DNA of 64,000 nt from the NCBI RefSeq assembly GCF_036785885.1, contig NC_092323.1, positions 18,794,501 to 18,858,500 on the forward strand, written 5' to 3'. Within the stretch, counting starts at the first letter, position 1, and the number at the start of each line of letters is the position of its first letter. Below, in pieces: positions 59,002-64,000 of the stretch. The stretch is from Coffea arabica (taxonomy: Eukaryota > Streptophyta > Magnoliopsida > Gentianales > Rubiaceae). The notes beneath the pieces are model-generated. The model did no database searches, was not told where the DNA came from, and saw only the letters and a program-made list of their open reading frames with translations. The position numbers and the translations under genes were made by a program.

Positions 59002-60687
59002 CAAATTGTGTGACATGAATTGCATGATATTTTGTTATGATAAAATATGATGCAATTTTTGTTATGAATTTATTATTGTGAAATGATTATTTCGTTATGT
59101 TAGTTTGCTTAATTTTTTTCATATACTGCATGATTTTTATAAAGACTTAATAACAATTAGTTTAGATTCTTAGTGTTATCAAATAAGGAGAAATGAATTC
59201 AAAAGATCAAGGTGTTTTCCAAATTTTATTTCAAGTTCAAGTTTTTTCTAAAAATTCAAAAGGATGATTAGTAAAACTATTATTAATTTTGTATTTATGG
59301 AAAAAATTAGATCAATTAGAAAAGAGTTAATCACACTTTATCCCCTTGGACTTTAGGGGTAGTCACACTTTACTACCGTTAACTTTATATATACACTTTA
59401 CCTCCCATGAAGACTAGACAAAATTAGAAATGCATGAAAAAGTAAGTCCACTTTCTTTATCACCCTATTGGTTATGAGATCATTTATAAATTATTATTAT
59501 TTTCCTTTTATTGTTAAAAAATTTATATCTTCTCTATGCCATCTACTATACCAAAATATAAAATTGATAAAAGCTTAAAAAGTTTACATTTATCTTATTA
59601 TCCTTAACATTTTTCTATTAGATTAATACTCACTTTTATGTATACTTTCTTCGATTTATTAGACTTTATTCAAACAATAAGGATAAATAACAGACTAATA
59701 ACAATAAATTGAGTTAGTAAAATTTTGAAAAAAATAAGATAATAGTAAATTTTTCATTCTTTAAAAAATAGTAGTTTACTACTAGTCTATATACATTGTT
59801 AAAATAATAATAATATTATTTTATCTTTGTCAAATTAGTCAAATAGTAAATGCTTAACCAAAATTGTTAAAAGAAAGGCTAATATGCCTTTAAATCATGA
59901 GAAGGAACATAATAGATTAAATCAAAGTTCACTTTTGTTTTGGGGTGGAAAAAGCAATAATTGTAAGGGACAAATTCAGAAACCTCTCCTGTAATTTTTG
60001 ACTATTTCATTTAGCTGCCTCAAAGTTTTAAAATCACACTTACCTCCCTTGATTTGATACTTTTGTTAATCAAACCTTGAAATAGGGTCAAAATTTAATG
60101 AATATACTTAAATGCCTTTATATTATAAAGTTTAATTCATTCTTCTAAACAATTGCAAAGTACTTTGGCACAATTACAAAAGGAATTAGTGTCAAGATTT
60201 TTATATCAATATTTGTTGTTTGATAATCAACTATAACAACAACTTTAGTATTATAATAGACTACTTTTTATAGCGCTTTATGAAGGATATATATATTTTT
60301 TAAGATGGAGAAGAAAGGATATCTTGATTTTTTAAACGTTTATGCACTAGTTCAACGGTGAAACTATCATAGTTTGATGGCAATTTTAGACCATTTGTTT
60401 TTAGGTTGTTGTTGATTTATTCTTGATTGTGATACTAAAAAAAAGAGTTACAAAAAAATGGATGATATTAAAAATTAGGAAGAATTACAGTTTTGGTTCC
60501 CACTCTATATCCCATGCATATAACTAGTCTCCAATCTATTTCACAAATAAATTTGGTCCCCAATCTATCCAATTTTGCATGAAAGTGGACAATTGATGGA
60601 TTTTCTTCAATTTTTTCTAGAACCAGGCCACGTGAGATCACATGTTGACACTTAAAACAGCTATTTCATTTTTTTTTTAATGTGGAA

Positions 60688-61286
60688 TGATATGAACTCA
60701 AATCTCCAAATTCCCGCTCTTGAAGAAATGAATTGCACAGGCAACGAAAGAATTTATCTTGAACAAGTTATGGACAAAATTGGATGGATTCTAATCCAAT
60801 CAAGGACCACTTGAGATAAGGGATACTCAAGTTTAGAGCTCTTGCACAAGAAACTCGCGCAACACAAAGTGTTTGCTGGAATTTTCTTAATTCATTTTTC
60901 TCTACTGAAAACGTTCGGAACAAGGCTTATTTATAGCCTTTACAAAGATTCAAAAACCTAATCCGACTAGAACTTACCTAAGTAATCCTACTCGGCTAGA
61001 ACTAGAAATTAACTCGACTTATACTAACTAAAATCAGCTCAACTATGGTCCACATGACCTTTGGCTGCTTATTCCCTAACTAACCCAATTAGCTCCAGTT
61101 AAATAACTAACAATTGCTGGAATTAATGAAAGAAACGATAACATGAATGATAACTATCATAAAAGACTAAAAACTAAGGAAAAACTAAACTAAGGAAGGA
61201 CCCAGATTTGTTGAGATTTACGAGCTTCAATGAATCAACCGAACATATGACTTGAACATAAATAATTGAATCTTATGTTCGTATCA
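60688..61286 (-). mobile_element. Solo LTR, 599 bp
   Basis: Begins TGATATGAACTC and ends GTTCGTATCA, with an exact 5-bp duplication TGGAA on both sides (60683-60687 and 61287-61291). The TGATA...TATCA termini and the TTATTTATAGCCTTTAC region resemble the LTRs of the element at 36788-40383, suggesting a related family. Internal sequence is absent, as after LTR-LTR recombination. Confidence 0.88.
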
Positions 61287-62060
61287 TGGAAACTCTTAAA
61301 AACTTTTTTGCAGCTTTCTTTTTTCCTTTTTTCTTTAACAAAAAGACTAAAATAGAGTTAGGCAGTGGAAACCTATCGAAAACTTGTAGAAAACTGAAAA
61401 AACACATTTTTTCTTACATTTCTCTCTGCAACAACAAGAACGGGAAACCCTAAGGGCCAAAATTTAGTGGATACAAAGTACAAATTGGTGGAAAAGTCTT
61501 GTACAATTCTGTGAGATTGGACTTATTCGTGGGTCTACAAAGAAGAAATGGCAGCGAAGCCAAAGGAATTGAATGGGCTGCCACCACTAAGCTATGGTAT
61601 GCGAATTTGACGTCATTTAGTGTTATCTAAGCTTAATTCTTGCTTATATTATTAGAATATAGTGAAAAAGACAAAGAATGTGTTAGAAATTGGATTACTA
61701 ACTAATCTCAAAAAAGCCCTAAAATTAAACTTGCTAATTGTGATGTGGTCTTGTGTGTGTCTGTGTTGTGGGTTACATGTAGGCCTTTATTTGGTTAACT
61801 AGGATTTATTTAAGTGCATTTGTGGTCCTTCTTTGACCTTTATATTCATTTATTTAATTGTTGGTTTGCTAATTGACTGCAATTATCTATGTGTTATCTA
61901 ATTTGTGTCTACGTTGTTTGTTTGTTGTGTTTGTTTATTTTTATGAAAATTTAGACAGTGATAGCACAGAAGAGACTATGAAGTGTTACATATGGCAAAA
62001 AAGTAAAACTAATCCTGATGCTCATAATGAGAGAGGAGAATTAAGGGTATTTGATCAGAA

Positions 62061-62400
62061 ATGACAAGCATTAGTCTCTTTGAGATAGATAGAATGTTAG
62101 AAAGTCAAGTTCAGTCTATTGGTGACAAAAACTACTATATTTTGATAGAGGAATATGGATTTTGTTTGTTAAAGCATGATAGAGAACTGCATGCCTATTA
62201 TGCTGATTACTTTGACTATAATAGGGTGGTTGATTTGTACAAAGATGTTTCCTTTAGTGAACTTCTAGGATCATAGTAGGGTTTGACATTGATGATGAGG
62301 ACTTTGTGTTCGAAGATGAAGAGGATGAATCTGACGATAAATATAAGGCTAGTTCAGGGTCTGATTCTGGAGAGTTAGCAAAAAATATTATTAGTTGATA
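62061..62400 (+). pseudogene. MULE transposase N-terminal fragment
   Basis: The frame SLFEIDRMLESQ...GDKNYYIL...VVDLYKDVSFSELLGS (62061-62276) resembles the PB1-like N-terminal domain of plant MuDR-type transposases (FEIDDM...LDYYY...VELYVEH). After two stops and a shift it continues FDIDDEDFVFEDEEDESDD, the usual acidic linker. The catalytic core is missing, so the element could not move itself. Confidence 0.55.
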
Positions 62401-62841
62401 TTTAATCAGAATATAGGTTAGGGACAACGTTGACAGTTCTTTGGATTTTCTGATGAAATATAGAGAGAAATGAATAAGAAGGAAAAAGCGAAAAAATTAT
62501 AAAATCCTTTGTATAAGCATGGCAAACATGGGGGTTTTATCAGAATGTTAAAGTTGGTATTGTCATTTTAAATTGGGTAAGAGAGACAGGTGTAATTTTT
62601 GAAATTTCAAAGGTGCCAAGTGAAATTATCAAAAATCTCAGGAGAGGTTTTTGAAATTATCCCTAATAGTAAATAACAATGATTTCGCAACAAAAGGGCA
62701 ATGTTGTCGTAACACTCCCTTTTTTCCTAATGGATTTAAGATTTTCAAGGTTAAGTAGTCTTCGCAGGGAGAGAAATATATATTTCTAAAGTTGAGTGTT
62801 GTGACTACTCCCAAAGCTTAAGGGGACTAAAAATGATAATG

Positions 62842-62995
62842 GCAGACACAGTGAACCGGGGAAGGGACGGGGTGGGAGGAACAGCCGAACAGGGTCAGGG
62901 GCGTGGGAAATTTCTGTGAGGCGAGATGGGAAGGAGGAGGCAGATGAGAGTTTCCCGCCCCAAAACCCAACCTATTACCATCCCTATTTCATACC
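62842..62995. mobile_element. GC-tract hAT-like relic
   Basis: GATAATGGCAGACA at the left and AACCTATTACCATCCCTA at the right, with GGGGAAGGGACGGGGTGGG between. Similar in style to 43128-43588; no target duplication was seen. Confidence 0.4.
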
Positions 62996-64000
62996 AATTT
63001 CGTATACTAATAGGTTCTCATCCAAAGTGGAATTTAGCCTAATAAAAAATGTCCCTTTCCCATTTCACCTCTAACGTCAGAATCTGCCTTGAACAAAATA
63101 TATTTGTTTTGAAAATGATATATCAGTCAATTTGAAAATATACCGTTTTCAAAATAAATATATTTTGTTCACCAGTCAAGTGAAAAATACACATGTAACT
63201 AAAACAAATCAAACTCTAACAAGTATTAAAATTTTCCAAACATCTTAATCACAAGCAATTATTTTGTGGAAAGGTACTAAGTAAATAGATGATGACAACA
63301 ATAATTAACACATTCGACTTTTGGGTAAATTATAAAAACTCCCCTAATGTTTAATCAATTTTGCACTCACCCCCTAATGTTAGTTTTTCTCACTTTACTT
63401 CCTAAATTGTTAGTCAATTCTAACATTGCGTAACGAAAATATCAAAAAGATATTGATGCCCCCAAGTGTTAATTACAATAAATCCCCTTAAGGTATAACA
63501 ATTTTGCACTTTACCATCTAATATCTTTTTTCTCTTAATTTGTCTATTTGTCCTGAAAATTATTAGTCAACTCTAATATTTTATACCACTCAGGATGAAC
63601 AATGTTTAAAAAAATTAATATTTTAACATAATAATGAAAATTATTATGTATTTATAGATATAGGTCATCTTAAATTTTATCCCCACAATTATATTTTTTT
63701 TAGATAAAGGAAATATCTCGCTCATCTCACATGATAAGGGAAAAAATACTAGTGCAAAACTAAACTATGAAAATATTATTAAAAGTTTATAGATGAGTTT
63801 GTTTTGATTGGAGATTATTTGAATTTTTTTTATAGAATAATAGCACATTTTGTAATTTGATAGTTGTGAGATAAAAAAGTGGTTAAAAAAATAAAAAGTT
63901 GATTGAAATTAATTAAAAAATTTTTAGAAAAATTTAGCAATCCAAATAAATTTTACTGGCATCTAAGCATGGTATATTAAAAGAACAAGCCTAGAATATA
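62996..64000. other. Repeat-derived end of window, no gene
   Basis: Contains a one-sided transposon-arm-like stretch (63320-63560, with CACCCCCTAATGTTAGTTTTTCTCAC) whose partner would lie outside the window. A MITE relic of the TTTGTTTGGA family lies at about 63797-63955. Confidence 0.45.

Larger units (their letters stand above)
59967..62663 (+). mobile_element. Mutator-like element, 2697 bp, with transposase remnant
   Basis: Ends GGGACAAATTCAGAAACC and GGTTTTTGAAATTATCCC are imperfect inverted repeats, similar for about 85 bp. The flanks TAATTGTAA (59958-59966) and TAATAGTAA (62664-62672) are a 9-bp target duplication with one mismatch. The terminal motif is shared with the MULE at 21905. 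A solo LTR interrupts it and the right half holds an amino-terminal transposase fragment. Confidence 0.85.
59327..62841. mobile_element. Outer inverted-repeat element of a nested stack
   Basis: The left arm (about 59327-59415) and the complement of the right arm (about 62745-62841) share ATCA..TTTTA/TCCCCTT, GGGGTAGTCACA-type, AACTTTA.ATATA and CCTCCC.TGAAGACTA phrases in order. It encloses a MULE with its own target duplication. Outer boundaries are approximate. Confidence 0.55.

Noticed and set aside
1..64000. CRISPR arrays, bacterial operons, ribosome binding sites, rRNA genes
   Set aside because: The sequence is plant nuclear in character, and no regularly spaced identical repeats with unique spacers or rRNA sequence were seen.

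Overview
This window is plant nuclear DNA. It is AT-rich, its genes carry GT-AG introns, and it holds plant-type families (LAZY1, a nepenthesin-type aspartic protease) among nested transposable elements. The sequence style suggests a eudicot, probably an asterid. That is an impression from the repeat families, not a proven placement.

Four protein-coding genes can be supported. (1) A BOP1 ribosome-biogenesis gene on + (11339-19271, 18 coding exons, 717 aa), one of whose introns is a U12-type AT-AC intron. (2) An intronless KIN17 gene on + (24183-25358). (3) An intronless nepenthesin-like aspartic protease on + (31392-32729). (4) A complete LAZY1 gravitropism gene on - (51073-53483, five coding exons). 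LAZY1 includes a 6-nt first exon and a 20-nt last exon that ORF scanning cannot see. BOP1 and KIN17 both have telo-box motifs in their leaders. The four genes do not form a pathway.

The rest is repeats. 1-7 kb: Sirevirus-like LTR debris, a decayed MULE transposase, a GRF zinc-finger pseudogene and a gypsy-like LTR start. 7-11 kb: AT-rich DNA, a tandem duplication and a hAT relic. 19.3-24 kb: gene-like scraps and a complete non-autonomous MULE with 9-bp target duplication. 26.4-27.6 kb: a complete non-autonomous hAT with 8-bp duplication. 36.2-36.5 kb: a dimeric (two-headed) tRNA-derived SINE with 15-bp target duplication. 36.8-40.4 kb: a small LTR retrotransposon on - with two private ORFs and no visible pol. 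42-45 kb: tandem repeats and GC-rich hAT-like elements. 45.7-48.8 kb: a 3-kb near-perfect palindrome with a hAT element inserted at its apex. 57.9-63.6 kb: MITEs and a Russian-doll nest (TIR element, MULE, solo LTR).

Most of the non-genic sequence is nested insertions. Many are demonstrable because terminal repeats and target-site duplications can be read directly. All exon boundaries were set by reading splice sites and checking that phase stays open through to the stop; no transcript data were available.
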